Positions 1-9,251 of a stretch of DNA of 64,000 nucleotides are shown one piece after another. The notes beneath the pieces are model-generated. The model saw only the letters and a list, made by a program, of their open reading frames with translations. It was not told the origin of the DNA and did not search any database. A program made the position numbers and the translations under genes. The DNA comes from G965220075 sp965220075. Its GTDB lineage: Bacteria > Chloroflexota > UBA11872. Each line of letters begins with the position of its first letter. The stretch's first letter is position 1. Where the stretch lies: assembly GCA_965220075.1 (NCBI GenBank), contig OZ244806.1, positions 1,364,001 through 1,428,000 on the forward strand. The letters run 5' to 3'.

Positions 1-2028
1 GCTGATAGTGATGACGCCATCATCTATCAAATCTCCCAACGTCAAAATATAATGGGTTCTGCGTAGAGCATCGATCTTTTGCTTGATCTCCGGATTGTAG
101 TATTTCGGTAGATAAATATCATCAATGATTTCGGCTTCGCTAATCTCGAAACCGAAATGGCTGTAGTCGATTTCGTTGCCCTTGTCGTATTCCTCATATT
201 GAGCCATGATCCTTGGAATATCGTCATACGGGATTGAGAGACCGCGCGAATCATGTCCGCACTATTTGGCAATGGCCATAAAGATTCGATGCGGATTATC
301 GGAGTCTGTCGGTGTCTTTTTGATGATTACGCCACATGCTTTTGCGTGGGTGTTATGGCTGGAATAACTCCTCAGGGAAGGATACAATAGCCAAGATTCG
401 AGCCACGGATTTGATGTATTGCACGATGTAACGATGTGACGGATTGCAGAACATCGACTCGGGAGTTATGATCCCAAGACGGCCCCCGTCCTTGAGCAGA
501 CTCAAGCAACGTTCGATAAAGAGAATCTGCGGCGACTGACCGTCTCGTAATATATCTTGGCGCTCGTAGGTATATCCTCGGCCGACTTTCTTCCAGCGAT
601 GTCCAAGATGATAATTCTCTAAGATCATTTTATCGTCAATTTTGAGCTTCCTACTAAACGGCGGATTTGTGAGGACTATATCGAAGGATTCGAGGTGAAT
701 GTTATCGCGAGTGGTGGATTGCCAGCTGTCAGGCGAATCAAGGCTATTTTCGCAGTATATACCGCCCCGACCGTCTCCGATGATGGCCATGTACGCTTTT
801 GCTACCTTCGCCAAAAACTGGTCTTTATCGATCGCCCGTATGTCTCTGATAGCAGCCCGCTGCTTCTCAGAGAAGATTTCTTGGTCCGGCTAGCCTAATT
901 CCCGATCATGTGCATCGAGCTTTCGCCATATTCGCCGTAAGGACTCCACCAAGAATCCGCCTGAACCACTGGCGGGGTCAATCACTTTATCTCCGCTAGA
1001 GAGATCGATCATTGCGACGAGAAGCTTCACGACGTTTTTCGGTGTGAAAAATTGGCCCTGGCTACCTTTAAGTGACGGTCCGATAAATACCTCAAAAGCG
1101 TCAGCTATTGAGTCGCGTTCCCTCTCGGATAAGTAATAAAAGTGAAGCTCGCCAACTACGTATGATAAAGAGACGTCGTCGAGCGTGATTTGGTCATCTG
1201 TAGTTACTACGTCACGATACTGGCTCTTCACCTGTGTGAAAAGTGCGTCAATTCTAGCGCGTACCTCGGGTGGAGATTCCTGAAACCCGACCCGGAAGCT
1301 CAGCATATCGTTCGGCTTTGTGAACCGTTCATCGTAGATTTTGTGAAGATGAGGCTGATGATCTGTTGTGCGAAGATCTCGTCGCGGGTTATGCCTACGG
1401 CGTTTGTAGCAAGATAGTTTCGCATCGCCTGAAATACAGATTTCAGATTGTGGGTTGGCTTGAGATCGCGTCGTCTGTAGAGACCGATGTCTTCTAAACG
1501 CTCGCCGAACTTTGGTATGTTCGGTAGTTCCTCAAAATGGATACCGCTGTCAACTTCTGTTTTCTTTAGATATAGCTTCTCATCGCCGTTGAACTATACC
1601 CCGATACGCGCTTGTGAAAATCGCATGTAGTCTTGGAGTTGCGAACGTCCATCGCGGCGCGTCGGGGCTTTGCATTCGACGATGATGTGAACAGTGTGAT
1701 CGGTGTGTTGTCTGGCTGTAAACACTGTGATATCAATCGGATATTCTTTCTTTACGTCCGATGGTCGGGCTTTAACACGCCATTGCGGTCTAGTGCGAAT
1801 GTGACTCTTCGGATAACCGTAATCGTTCACTAAGATTCTGGAGAACACCTGGACGGCATGCAGCTCTTCTGAATTCGTCCGCACCGGCAACCCGGAGATG
1901 AAATCTGCAATTGTGTTGTTGTGAGGTTGGCGTTCCGATGGCATGTGTAATTTGTTGGTCGGTGCTCTCTCAGGGAGCTCGCGTGCGACGATGAATGGCG
2001 GCGCGGGGCGGTACCAAGGAAGGCGCAT
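1..2028 (-). pseudogene. Broken fused restriction-modification protein (HsdR-N domain plus N6-adenine methylase), runs off left edge
   Basis: Read leftwards, one protein can be followed through the lesions. It has a type I restriction R-protein N-terminal domain (IVECKAPTRRDG near 1670), an HsdM-like helical segment (EIFAQQIISLIF, KIYDE), SAM motif I (DPASGSGGF), the catalytic NPPF motif near 655, then PEELFQP and GHDSRG. It is broken by three in-frame TAG codons (1594-1596, 890-892, 262-264) and two frameshifts: one near 1341 in a run of A on the coding strand, one near 353. At the first TAG (RIGV-stop-FNG) a Trp would be expected. Base composition is clearly lower in GC than the downstream region, which suggests transfer. 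Families like this methylate adenine with a specificity subunit, which would lie beyond the left edge. As read it is inactive. Translation may begin at 1944 instead of 2028. Confidence 0.85.
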
Positions 2029-2363
2029 CGGCCCTCTGAGTTATAGCGGCGGTGAGACAAGCGGTCAAACCGTTGCAGTCACAGAGTGGGTGGGGTTGCA
2101 GGTCTACAGCGAGGGTGCTAGCGCCCGATTTCCGAAGATGACCGAGGGTTGCGGACCCTGGATGGAGGGTTGAAGGGCGGGAATGTCGGGGGGTCTTTGG
2201 ATTTGAGGAAGGAATGGCCGGACGAGGTCTGCGGAGCGACGAATGGTGGCGAGAGAATGCTTACCCGGGGCCGAGAAGAGGGGCGCACATCGCATCTGCC
2301 GAGACAGTCATCGGCGTTAGGGTCGCGTCGCCTGCACGGGCCAAGCAACGTGGGCGGGTGTCG

Positions 2364-2546
2364 CGAGGGCGCGCGATGCTGGTGATTGCGCACCGGCTGG
2401 CGACGGTGAGCCGTGCTGACCGAATCGTCGCGGTGGACGAGGACCGTGTCGTAGACACCGGGCGGCACGAGGAGCTCTACGGCCGCAGCGAGCTCTATCG
2501 GCGACTGTGCGATCTTCAGTTCGTGCAGCCAATGCCTGAGAGTTGA
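2364..2546 (+). pseudogene. C-terminal remnant of an ABC exporter (permease-ATPase fusion)
   Basis: About 60 residues match the end of an MsbA/LmrA-type exporter: MLVIAHRLATVSRADRI contains the H-loop of the ATPase, followed by a D-x-GRHEEL segment and a terminal helix. Walker A, the signature motif, Walker B and all membrane segments are missing, and the upstream sequence shows no ABC similarity. Its stop codon overlaps the TTG start of the next gene (TTGA). This is a leftover of a larger gene removed by rearrangement, and it cannot function as a transporter. Confidence 0.75.
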
Positions 2547-3775
2547 ACCATACGCCGCAGTTCCGCGAGCTCGAGCGTCCGGCGGATGCCGGCGACATCA
2601 GGTCGCTCACGTTTGACGAGGCCGAGTTCCGGCGGCGGCATGACGCGTTGCGCGCCGCCGTGAAGGCCGAGGGCTTGGATGCGTTCGTGTGCACGTTTGC
2701 GCCGAGCGTCTGCTACGTGAGCGGCTACGAGACGTTGGCGTCGTTTGCGCCCGCCTTCCTCATCGTCGGGATCGATCGCGAGCCCACGCTGCTGGTGGAC
2801 GAGTTCGAGTCGTTCAACGCGCTGGTGTCGAGCTGGGTCGAGGACGTGGTGACGTACCCGTGGGCGGGGGATCCCGACCGCGCGCTGATCGACGTGGTGC
2901 GCCATCGCGGCTGGGCCAAGTTGAGACTCGGGTGGGAGCACCATCAGCACGGCGCGGCGCACCAGAGCTTTCAGCGCGCCGCCGAGTCCGTGGGCGCGTC
3001 CTGGAGCTACGTCCATGGGCTGGTGGATGGGGTGCGTGCTCGGAAGAGCGCGGCCGAGATTGCGGCCGTGCGGTCCGCGGGGTTGATCACGCCGCACGGG
3101 TTCGACGCCGCGGCGGCTGAGTTGCGCCCGGACGCGCCCGACACCGCCGTTGCGGCCGTCATTTATGAGGCCCTGGTGGGTCGCGGCAGCGAGCGGATGT
3201 CCATCCAGCCCATCGTGACCGCCGGCCGGAACTCCGGTATCCCGCACACCACGTTCGGCCGCTCCCGACTGACACCCGGCCACCCGGTGATTCTCGAGTT
3301 TGGGGCGTGCCTGAAACGTTACTCCGCACCCATGATTCGCACGGGCGTGATCGGCGAGCTGGCGGATCCGGTGTGGCGCTCGATGTACGCGGCGTGCTTG
3401 GAGGCGGTGGAGCGGACGATCGCGGGCATGCGCCCCGGCGTGTCCACGCTTGATCTCGCGCAGCACGCATCCGAGCCGCTGACCGAGCTGCCGCCGCGGG
3501 TTTTTACCGACGGCAATCGCGGGTACTCAGTTGGGCTGAGCTTCGAGCCCGACTGGGCGGACGTGATGGGCCTGCAAATTTGCACCCGCACCTGGCGCAG
3601 CGAGCGCTCGCTGGCGGCCTATCCCACGCTGCAGCCCGGCCACGTGTTTCACGTGCGGGCAGTTGCCCGCGACGTGGGCCGAGCGGGTGTGGGCGTGAGT
3701 GAGACGGTGGCCGTCGCCGCCGACGGCTGCGAGGTGCTGACCGACTATCCCCGCAGCCTGATCGGCCTCGATTAG
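2543..3775 (+). CDS. M24-family hydrolase, ectoine hydrolase/creatinase-like
   Basis: A 410-residue protein with a creatinase-type N-terminal domain (about 30-165) and a pita-bread M24 domain (about 170-405). The usual dimetal ligands of aminopeptidases are not kept. The first Asp position reads ILEFGAC, the second lies in KRYSAPMIRT, and the His motif reads GYSVGLSFEPDW. That pattern is typical of the ectoine hydrolase (DoeA) and creatinase-like branch, which opens amide or ureido bonds of small compounds rather than cleaving Xaa-Pro peptides. Translation starts at TTG, overlapping the stop of the ABC remnant. A Gfo/Idh/MocA oxidoreductase follows on the same strand, which fits catabolism of a small organic compound. 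The substrate is not known. Confidence 0.85.
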   Translation: MNHTPQFRELERPADAGDIRSLTFDEAEFRRRHDALRAAVKAEGLDAFVCTFAPSVCYVSGYETLASFAPAFLIVGIDREPTLLVDEFESFNALVSSWVEDVVTYPWAGDPDRALIDVVRHRGWAKLRLGWEHHQHGAAHQSFQRAAESVGASWSYVHGLVDGVRARKSAAEIAAVRSAGLITPHGFDAAAAELRPDAPDTAVAAVIYEALVGRGSERMSIQPIVTAGRNSGIPHTTFGRSRLTPGHPVILEFGACLKRYSAPMIRTGVIGELADPVWRSMYAACLEAVERTIAGMRPGVSTLDLAQHASEPLTELPPRVFTDGNRGYSVGLSFEPDWADVMGLQICTRTWRSERSLAAYPTLQPGHVFHVRAVARDVGRAGVGVSETVAVAADGCEVLTDYPRSLIGLD

Positions 3776-3841
3776 CGCCGGCTCATTCGTGCGCTATCGT
3801 GCCGCTGGCTGTGCGGACGTGCTCCAGGTGTGACGAGCCCC

Positions 3842-4899
3842 ATGGCGATTGCGCGAATCGGCGTCGTGGGTGCTGGGTGGTGGGCCACCCAAGCGCATAT
3901 TCCGGCCCTGCTCGACCACCCGCAGGCCAAAGTCGCGGCGCTCTGCGATAGCGATGCTGCGCGCCTTACGCGGGCGGCCGGGCACTACGACATCGGCGCG
4001 GTCTACGACGATCTGGACCGGATGCTGGCGCAGGAGTCGTTGGACGGCTTGGTCATCGCCACCAGCAACGCGTCACATTTCGAGCTTGCGCGCACGGCTA
4101 TAGGCGCGGGCCTGCACCTGCTCATCGAAAAGCCGATGACCGAGACGGCGCCCCAAGGCCGCGCCCTGCTCGAGGCGGCCGAGCGCGCCGGCACGGAGAT
4201 CGTGGTCGGCCATACATTTCACTACACGCGGCTGGCCCGCCGCGCCCGCGAGCTCATCACCGGCGGCGCGATCGGCGACGTCGAGCTGCTCCAGAGCGTG
4301 TTCGCCACGTCGGCCATTCAGCTCGTACGCGATACGGACGCGCTGAAGGACGTCTACGACTATCCGGGCACGGTCCCACGGGGCAGAACTTCAGCGCCTA
4401 CGGGCAGGGGCAGAATCAGCTCACGCATTCGGCCGCGCTCGCGGCATTCGTGATCGACGACGGGCCCGAGTCGGTGCATGCCTACATGGCGAACGCCGAC
4501 GTGTCCGTTGACGCGGTGGACGCGCTGAGCGTGCGCTTCAGCGGCGGCGCGTTGGGCACGCTTGGCAGCGTTGGCACGAAACCCGGCGATGAGACGCCCC
4601 ACCACGAGTTGCGCATCTTCGGATCTGAGGGCTGGGTGGAAATCGACATGGAGCGGGCCACGCTGCTGACGCTGCATCGGTATGTCGGCTCCGACGAGGA
4701 AATGCGCGAGACGGATGTATCGCTGCACTACCCGCTGCGGGCGCCGGCACCGAACTCGGCCGACGTGGTGCTCGGTCGGGCGCCGAACCTGTCGCCGGGC
4801 TCGATCGCCCAGCGCTCGGTGGAGATCGTCGACGCGGCCTATCGCTCGACAGTCAGCGGAGAGCCGGTGACGATCGCCGACCTATATCGGGGAGCGTAG
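3842..4899 (+). pseudogene. Gfo/Idh/MocA family NAD(P)-dependent oxidoreductase, single frameshift
   Basis: The N-terminal half has a Rossmann nucleotide-binding motif (GVVGAGWWA, residues 8-16) and the family EKPMTET motif around residue 95-101. The reading frame changes near 4375-4385, where a run of C and G occurs. After it the C-terminal half continues as GQNFSAYGQGQNQLTHSA and runs to 4899 in the other frame, including IFGSEGWVEIDM. The two parts together have the usual length of about 350 residues, so this is one gene with one indel, either a real mutation or a sequence error. A GTG at 3830 is an alternative start. Members oxidise or reduce sugars, inositols and related hydroxyl compounds. 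Confidence 0.8.
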
Positions 4900-4902
4900 C
4901 TT

Positions 4903-5135
4903 CGGTCATTCCGGCCTGGCGTCGGAATCCAGGGCCGGACGGTCGGTGGCTCATCCCCCACGCCTGGGGACGGGCGTCTTAGATTCCTCGCGTGCGCCCG
5001 GAGTGACGGGGGGTGGGGAAGTTCGAGCGTCGTCGGCAGGGGCTACCGGGCTGCACGCAGCCCGGGCCACCGGCTTCCGTCATTCCGGCCTTGCGCCGGA
5101 ATCCAGGCCCGCACTGCGGAAAGAAAATGACAATT
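4903..5135. repeat. Cluster of short palindromic repeats (gtcattccgg family)
   Basis: Two imperfect copies of a palindromic unit lie at 4903-4938 and 5077-5111. Both carry cattccggcc, a short loop, and cggaatccagg, and an inverted partial copy (cggagtgacgg) sits near 4998-5010. The arms can pair as stem-loops. Related units recur at 57736-57768 and 60252-60362, so this is a dispersed REP-like family. No gene was seen between 4900 and 5211. Confidence 0.75.
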
Positions 5136-5211
5136 GGGGGCAAAGCGGCCGGAGGGATAGCATCGGCGGTTGCGCCAGGGCCGGACACCGCCGATAACAT
5201 TTCATGAGCCC

Positions 5212-5691
5212 ATGTTGCCGAGTTCGTCCATCGACTGCGGTATCTATGTCATGCCGCAGTTCGTCACATTCGAGGTGTCCGACATGGCGTCGGCGCGCCG
5301 TTGGTACGTGAACGGGCTGGGGTTTGTGGAGCTTGCGGTGCTTCCGGGTCCGGCGGGTGATCCGGCGCTGGTTCACCTGCGCCGGTTCCGCTATCAGGAC
5401 ATCTTGCTCGTGCCGGCGAGTGGTCCCCGCGATGCAAAGCCTTCGGGGGTCCGGGTCTCGTTCGCCGCCGGGGATGAAGACCTGGAGGCTCGGGCGGCCA
5501 TAGCCGCACGCGAGCCGGGCGGCGAGGTCGAGGGGCCCACGCGGACCCCATGGAACACGCGCGATCTGCATTTCCGCGACGCGGATGGTTACGTGGTGGT
5601 CCTCACGGCACCGGATATGAATGCCGACATGGACTCGGATTTCGCCAAGCAAGTTCGTGGTTCGCTGCGCGCGTCGGACAAGTTTGGCTGA
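5212..5691 (+). CDS. VOC-family (glyoxalase/bleomycin resistance-like) protein
   Basis: A 159-residue single-domain protein with the vicinal oxygen chelate pattern: FVTFEVSDMASARRWYVNGL near the N terminus and DLHFRDADGYVVVL near residue 115-130. The family includes metal-dependent lyases, dioxygenases and antibiotic-binding proteins; nothing here identifies the substrate. The ATG at 5212 was chosen over an upstream TTG, and an ATG at 5248 would also keep the whole domain. It stands alone between two repeat clusters. Confidence 0.75.
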   Translation: MLPSSSIDCGIYVMPQFVTFEVSDMASARRWYVNGLGFVELAVLPGPAGDPALVHLRRFRYQDILLVPASGPRDAKPSGVRVSFAAGDEDLEARAAIAAREPGGEVEGPTRTPWNTRDLHFRDADGYVVVLTAPDMNADMDSDFAKQVRGSLRASDKFG

Positions 5692-5695
5692 AGCG

Positions 5696-5780
5696 CCCGT
5701 TCGCCCCTTCGGTGAACTCAGGGCAGGCCCTGACCTTGTCGAAGGGCGCGGGTTCGACAGGCTCACCCCGAACGGCTCGC
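5696..5780. repeat. REP-like palindromic element (ccttgtcgaagggc type)
   Basis: The stretch between two convergent genes holds cgttcgccccttcggtgaac, then ccttgtcgaagggc and gttcgacaggctcaccccga. The halves are inverted relative to each other and resemble the widespread tgtcgaa palindromes of GC-rich genomes. It may also act as a bidirectional terminator for the flanking VOC and oxidoreductase genes. Confidence 0.6.
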
Positions 5781-5785
5781 GACCG

Positions 5786-6832
5786 CTACACGTGGTAGAT
5801 GTACAGGTCGCGGTCGGTCAGCGGCAGATCCACCCACGCGCCGCCCTGGCGATGACTCTCGGCAATGGCGAAGCACGCTTCGGTGACGTGGTGCGCTTGC
5901 TCGATGTGATTTAGCGTCGGCTGCCCCGACTCGTGGGCCGCGATGAGGTCATTCAGGCAAGCGACGACTGAGCTCGACTTCTGCGTCTCGGGCAGAGGCT
6001 CGGTGTGCCACTCGCGGTGGCTCGGCGAGTCGGTGGGGCGGTTGACGCGCAGGGCCAAACCCTCGGCATTGTTCAGCGTGCGCACGGTGCCCTCGGTTCC
6101 GACGATCTCGAATTCGTGGTATCCGCCGGGAACGGACCACGCCTCCACCCCGTTCTCGAACTCCACGTGGTAGGTGGCCTGCGGGTCGTCGTCGAGCCGG
6201 CCGTCGACGATCTCCAGATCGCGCGGATGGAGCTCGCCGCGCACGCGCGTGATCCGGGGATCGCCGAGCAGATAGGACAGCCCGTCCACGGTATGGATGT
6301 GACCGTGGAGCAAGCTACGACCGGCGAACTGGATACCGACCTGCGGCTCGCCGATACGGCCCTGGACGATGAGGTCGCGCGCTGCGTTGAAGGTCTTCGA
6401 GAACCGATTCAGGACGCCCGAGTTGAACGCGGTGCCGTGCGCCTGGCAGGCCGCCAGCACGGCGTCGGCCTCGCGGGGCGAGCAGGCGATGGCCTTTTCG
6501 AGGTACATCATGGGCACGCCCGCGTTGGCCATGCGCACGGCGAGATCCGAATGGACATCGGCCCGGGTGCAGATGGCGATCAGGTCGGGCCGCTCCTTGG
6601 AGATCATCTCGTCGAGGTCCTCGTAGACGGCCGATACGCCCCACCGCTCGCTGAAGGCGGCGCGGTTCTCGGGCAGCAGGTCGCACCCGGCCACCAAGTC
6701 AAGCTGCTCGACGGCTTGGCAGGCGCCGGGCAATCCGTAGGGCAGCATGAAATCGCGCGAGGGTGGAATCTCGTCGTCGATGGTGTTGCCCATGCGGCCC
6801 AGGCCGAGGATGGCGGCGCGGTAGGTTTTCAC
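5786..6832 (-). CDS. Gfo/Idh/MocA family oxidoreductase
   Basis: A 348-residue dehydrogenase. The Rossmann motif AILGLGRMGNT lies at residues 6-16, and the catalytic-region motif reads YLEKAIACSPREADA in place of the usual EKP. A His-rich stretch LLHGHIHTVDGLSYL and the C-terminal alpha/beta domain (IVGTEGTVRTLNN) follow. The GTG at 6830-6832 is chosen because AGGAG lies about six bases upstream. It resembles the frameshifted oxidoreductase at 3842-4899 only at family level. The likely role is NAD(P)-dependent oxidation of a polyol or sugar; the substrate is unknown. Confidence 0.85.
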   Translation of the reverse strand: MKTYRAAILGLGRMGNTIDDEIPPSRDFMLPYGLPGACQAVEQLDLVAGCDLLPENRAAFSERWGVSAVYEDLDEMISKERPDLIAICTRADVHSDLAVRMANAGVPMMYLEKAIACSPREADAVLAACQAHGTAFNSGVLNRFSKTFNAARDLIVQGRIGEPQVGIQFAGRSLLHGHIHTVDGLSYLLGDPRITRVRGELHPRDLEIVDGRLDDDPQATYHVEFENGVEAWSVPGGYHEFEIVGTEGTVRTLNNAEGLALRVNRPTDSPSHREWHTEPLPETQKSSSVVACLNDLIAAHESGQPTLNHIEQAHHVTEACFAIAESHRQGGAWVDLPLTDRDLYIYHV

Positions 6833-8262
6833 GGTGATCTCCTGTTGACGGCGGCGGTGCTCGCCCAGCGGCATGGTGCCAGGGTTAGCCCGGCGTTGCG
6901 TGGTCCAGTGATTGGATGAACTCCCCGGTGGCCGCGGCCGCCTCCGCGAGATGCTGGGCCGCGGTGCGGCCGGACGCCTTGCGCGGGACGAACGAGTGGT
7001 CGCTGTCGGTGAGCCAGTGGATTCGGATCGCGTCCGAACGCCACCCCCGATCCCACGGCCTTGGCGTCGGCGATGGAGCGAGCGTCCAGCGCGCTCGCGG
7101 TCTCCGGCGACCAGAGCACGACGACCGGCAGGCCGCCTACCACGTCGTTGACCACGCCAACGTCCTGCAAGTGGGTGAAGGCATAGGCCGTGGCCTCGCC
7201 GCCGAGCTCGATGGCCACGACGCGCTCACCTGCCCGCAGCCGGTCGTCCACGCGCCCTCTGAACAGAAACGGGCTGCCGCTGGCCGAGTCGTAGCCGGGA
7301 TAGGGATTCCGTCCGTAGTCGCGGCGGAAACCCGTGTCGCGCCCCAGCACCACCCCGTTGGGGAAGGACGATTTGAACTCGCCGTAGCCGATGAGCTGCG
7401 CCGGCAGGGGCTCCAGCGCGTAGCCGGCCAGGTCGCCCACGATGGCCTCGCCGGTGAGCTGCTGCCACCAGCTCTCGGTGACGTCGTCCCACATGATCAG
7501 GTCGCTGTTGCGCAGGTTGCCCGACACGCCAAAGCGCATGGTGGCCCCGAGTACCTCGCGGTCGAACACCAACGACGAGTTGCACAGCGGGCAAAACGTC
7601 ACGGCCACGGGGCGGCCGCCCACCACGTCGTTCGCGATCTCGTGCCACGTCAGGATCTGGAGCGGATAGTCCCGCACGTCACCGTCGTTGGCGTAGACCA
7701 CCACGGGCTCGCGGTCGTTGAGCCAGGCATCCGCCTCGGCTGTCGCGACAAACTTCGGCGCATCGATTGGCGGAATCACGTCGCGGCCCACGCCGCCGGA
7801 CAGGATGCCCCCATATGGCACCACGCTGATGTCGAAGTTCGTCTGCCAGCCGCTCAGTCGCCAGGACTCGATCTTGCCCAGGTCTCGCGGCTCCGGCGCG
7901 ATCAGACGCGGTTCGCGCCTGGCGACGACCGCCGCCGGCAGGGTGACGGCCCCGCCGGCCAGGACGAGGTCGGCAGTCTTGATCGGCTCGGCTGTGGGCG
8001 CGGGAGTGGCCGCCGGCTGCGTGCTCACCGGCGCGGTGGTTGGTGAAGAGACTGAGGCCGGCGACAGTGACGGGGCTTGGGTCGCCGCGGCAGCCGTCGT
8101 AGGTGCGGAATCAGCCGGGCTCGCGGCCGGCGTGAACGTGTCCTCGGCGGTCGTCGCCGACTCGCCGCAGGCGGCCAGCAACGCGCTAGCGCCGCTGCCC
8201 AGGGCGAGGACCGCAGCGCCACGCATCGACCGCCGGCGGGTCAGTCCCGGTGTTCTTTTCAT
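6829..8262 (-). CDS. DUF3179-domain lipoprotein, C terminus replaced
   Basis: The protein starts with a twin-arginine-like, lipobox-bearing signal (RRRSMRG ... ALLAAC near residues 10-32), then an Ala/Pro/Thr-rich linker to about residue 95. The DUF3179 domain follows, with its hallmark VTFCPLCNSSLVFDR segment near residue 222-236 and WWQQLTGEAIVGDL near 268. DUF3179 proteins are exported and of unknown function; the Cys pair suggests metal or redox chemistry. After AVGSGVAFG (about 7035) the family's usual C terminus is missing. The frame instead runs through the hydrolase remnant as low-complexity residues, ending inside the next gene. It is probably truncated or non-functional at its end. 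Confidence 0.75.
   Translation of the reverse strand: MKRTPGLTRRRSMRGAAVLALGSGASALLAACGESATTAEDTFTPAASPADSAPTTAAAATQAPSLSPASVSSPTTAPVSTQPAATPAPTAEPIKTADLVLAGGAVTLPAAVVARREPRLIAPEPRDLGKIESWRLSGWQTNFDISVVPYGGILSGGVGRDVIPPIDAPKFVATAEADAWLNDREPVVVYANDGDVRDYPLQILTWHEIANDVVGGRPVAVTFCPLCNSSLVFDREVLGATMRFGVSGNLRNSDLIMWDDVTESWWQQLTGEAIVGDLAGYALEPLPAQLIGYGEFKSSFPNGVVLGRDTGFRRDYGRNPYPGYDSASGSPFLFRGRVDDRLRAGERVVAIELGGEATAYAFTHLQDVGVVNDVVGGLPVVVLWSPETASALDARSIADAKAVGSGVAFGRDPNPLAHRQRPLVRPAQGVRPHRGPASRGGGRGHRGVHPITGPRNAGLTLAPCRWASTAAVNRRSP
6885..7034 (-). pseudogene. C-terminal remnant of an alpha/beta hydrolase (KANL3/Tex30-like)
   Basis: In a frame different from the DUF3179 gene, a 49-residue stretch reads IHWLTDSDHSFVPRKASGRT followed by a helix and a stop. 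The DHSF motif carries the catalytic His region of dienelactone-hydrolase-like proteins, and the K-x-SGRT tail is typical of the KANL3/Tex30-like branch. The nucleophile and the first 150 or so residues are absent, so this is a fragment fused by deletion to the end of the DUF3179 gene. Confidence 0.65.
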
Positions 8263-8485
8263 GCGGCGCTCGTGGATCGCGGCGGGGACTGTCTGCTTCT
8301 CCCGAACCTACGTCAGCTCGCGGTGATCGTCAGGAAGTAAAGGAACACAGATCACATGGTCGCTCGTCCCCGGCAGCTCAACCGGTAAGCGCATGAACGA
8401 AAACCTGCCGACTCTATTCCAGCCGTGACCCGCTCGCAGGCAGTCGAGCCCGACTGACCCCATTGAAGTCCGTCGGCCCACAACA

Positions 8486-9082
8486 CTACATATTCCGGTG
8501 ATGCTCGTCTTCTCGCCTATAAGATCCCAAAGCGGCAATCACACTCGGGTCTCCTATATCACGAAGCTCGATATTGTGCTTGCTGGCTAAACTTTCCAAG
8601 TCAGTTCTTACTTGAAGTATTGCAATAGGATCGTGATCCAGAAGATGCAAAATGCTAACCTTGTTGAGTTCATTGGCCGCGTACTCATATGAGTTCAGAA
8701 GCGATAGCGTCCAATTGGCGATACTAAAGGCGTCTACTGCAGGAGACTGGAGAGGAGTTTTAAGAAAATCCATTGCGATTTTCAAGCCAAATGCAGCATT
8801 GCTTATCGGCTTAATCTCTTCTTCAGAAAACAAGCGATTCCCTAGAGATTTGCGCGTCTCAAGTCTAAGTATATCCCTGTGTAACAGGCTGGATTTCTCA
8901 ATCATAATCTGCGCGATTTGCCGGAGTTTATTCTCAAGATCACGCTTGTCACGCAAGGATGCGTCTCTCGTTTGGATACGTAAGAAGCTTGATTGAAAAT
9001 AGAAGTTAGATGATAGTGCTAATATTGACAATAACAGCGCTGTTCCGGCGATTGCGAATTGGATAACATCTGTTATTTCCAC
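8486..9082 (-). CDS. Hypothetical membrane-anchored protein
   Basis: A 198-residue protein of unrecognised family. One hydrophobic segment at residues 8-30 (FAIAGTALLLSILALSSNFY) is followed by a charged, helical, probably coiled region (RDKRDLENKLRQIAQIMIEK) and an alpha-helical remainder, so one membrane anchor with a cytoplasmic domain is likely. The GTG at 9080-9082 has an AGGAGG seven bases upstream. GC is far below that of the surrounding genes, as in the restriction-modification pair just to the right, so both may have arrived together. Confidence 0.7.
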   Translation of the reverse strand: MEITDVIQFAIAGTALLLSILALSSNFYFQSSFLRIQTRDASLRDKRDLENKLRQIAQIMIEKSSLLHRDILRLETRKSLGNRLFSEEEIKPISNAAFGLKIAMDFLKTPLQSPAVDAFSIANWTLSLLNSYEYAANELNKVSILHLLDHDPIAILQVRTDLESLASKHNIELRDIGDPSVIAALGSYRREDEHHRNM

Positions 9083-9121
9083 GGATCGGCCTCCTAGTCA
9101 TATTCGCGGTGCTCGCTGCGC

Positions 9122-9217
9122 CTAGCGTTTCCTGCCCTGCAGGCCCAGCGTCATTAGGGAGCGCGGGCAAGCCGCGCAGGTGCCGGTGAGCTGCAGTTGT
9201 GCGTAGCGGTCAGGCGT
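9122..9217 (-). pseudogene. Fragment of a NifU-like domain
   Basis: About 31 residues ending in TAG read TPDRYAQLQLTGTCAACPRS and match the intact NifU-like protein encoded at 10686-11015 (TPDGYLRLELTGACATCPRR). The CxxC cluster ligand is kept but the N-terminal half is missing. It begins some 35 bp beyond the end of the restriction nuclease gene, which means the restriction-modification pair is flanked on both sides by NifU-like sequence. Confidence 0.7.
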
Positions 9218-9251
9218 GGAACAGATGAAATGCAGGCAGCCGGGCAGCCCA

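Noticed and set aside
262..1596. Amber (TAG) recoding to explain the three in-frame TAG codons
   Set aside because: TAG ends intact genes in the window, such as the M24 gene and the methyltransferase at 41211, and the same gene also has frameshifts.
6005..6919. 304-codon plus-strand frame
   Set aside because: It is antisense to the Gfo/Idh/MocA gene, which has a ribosome binding site and family motifs.
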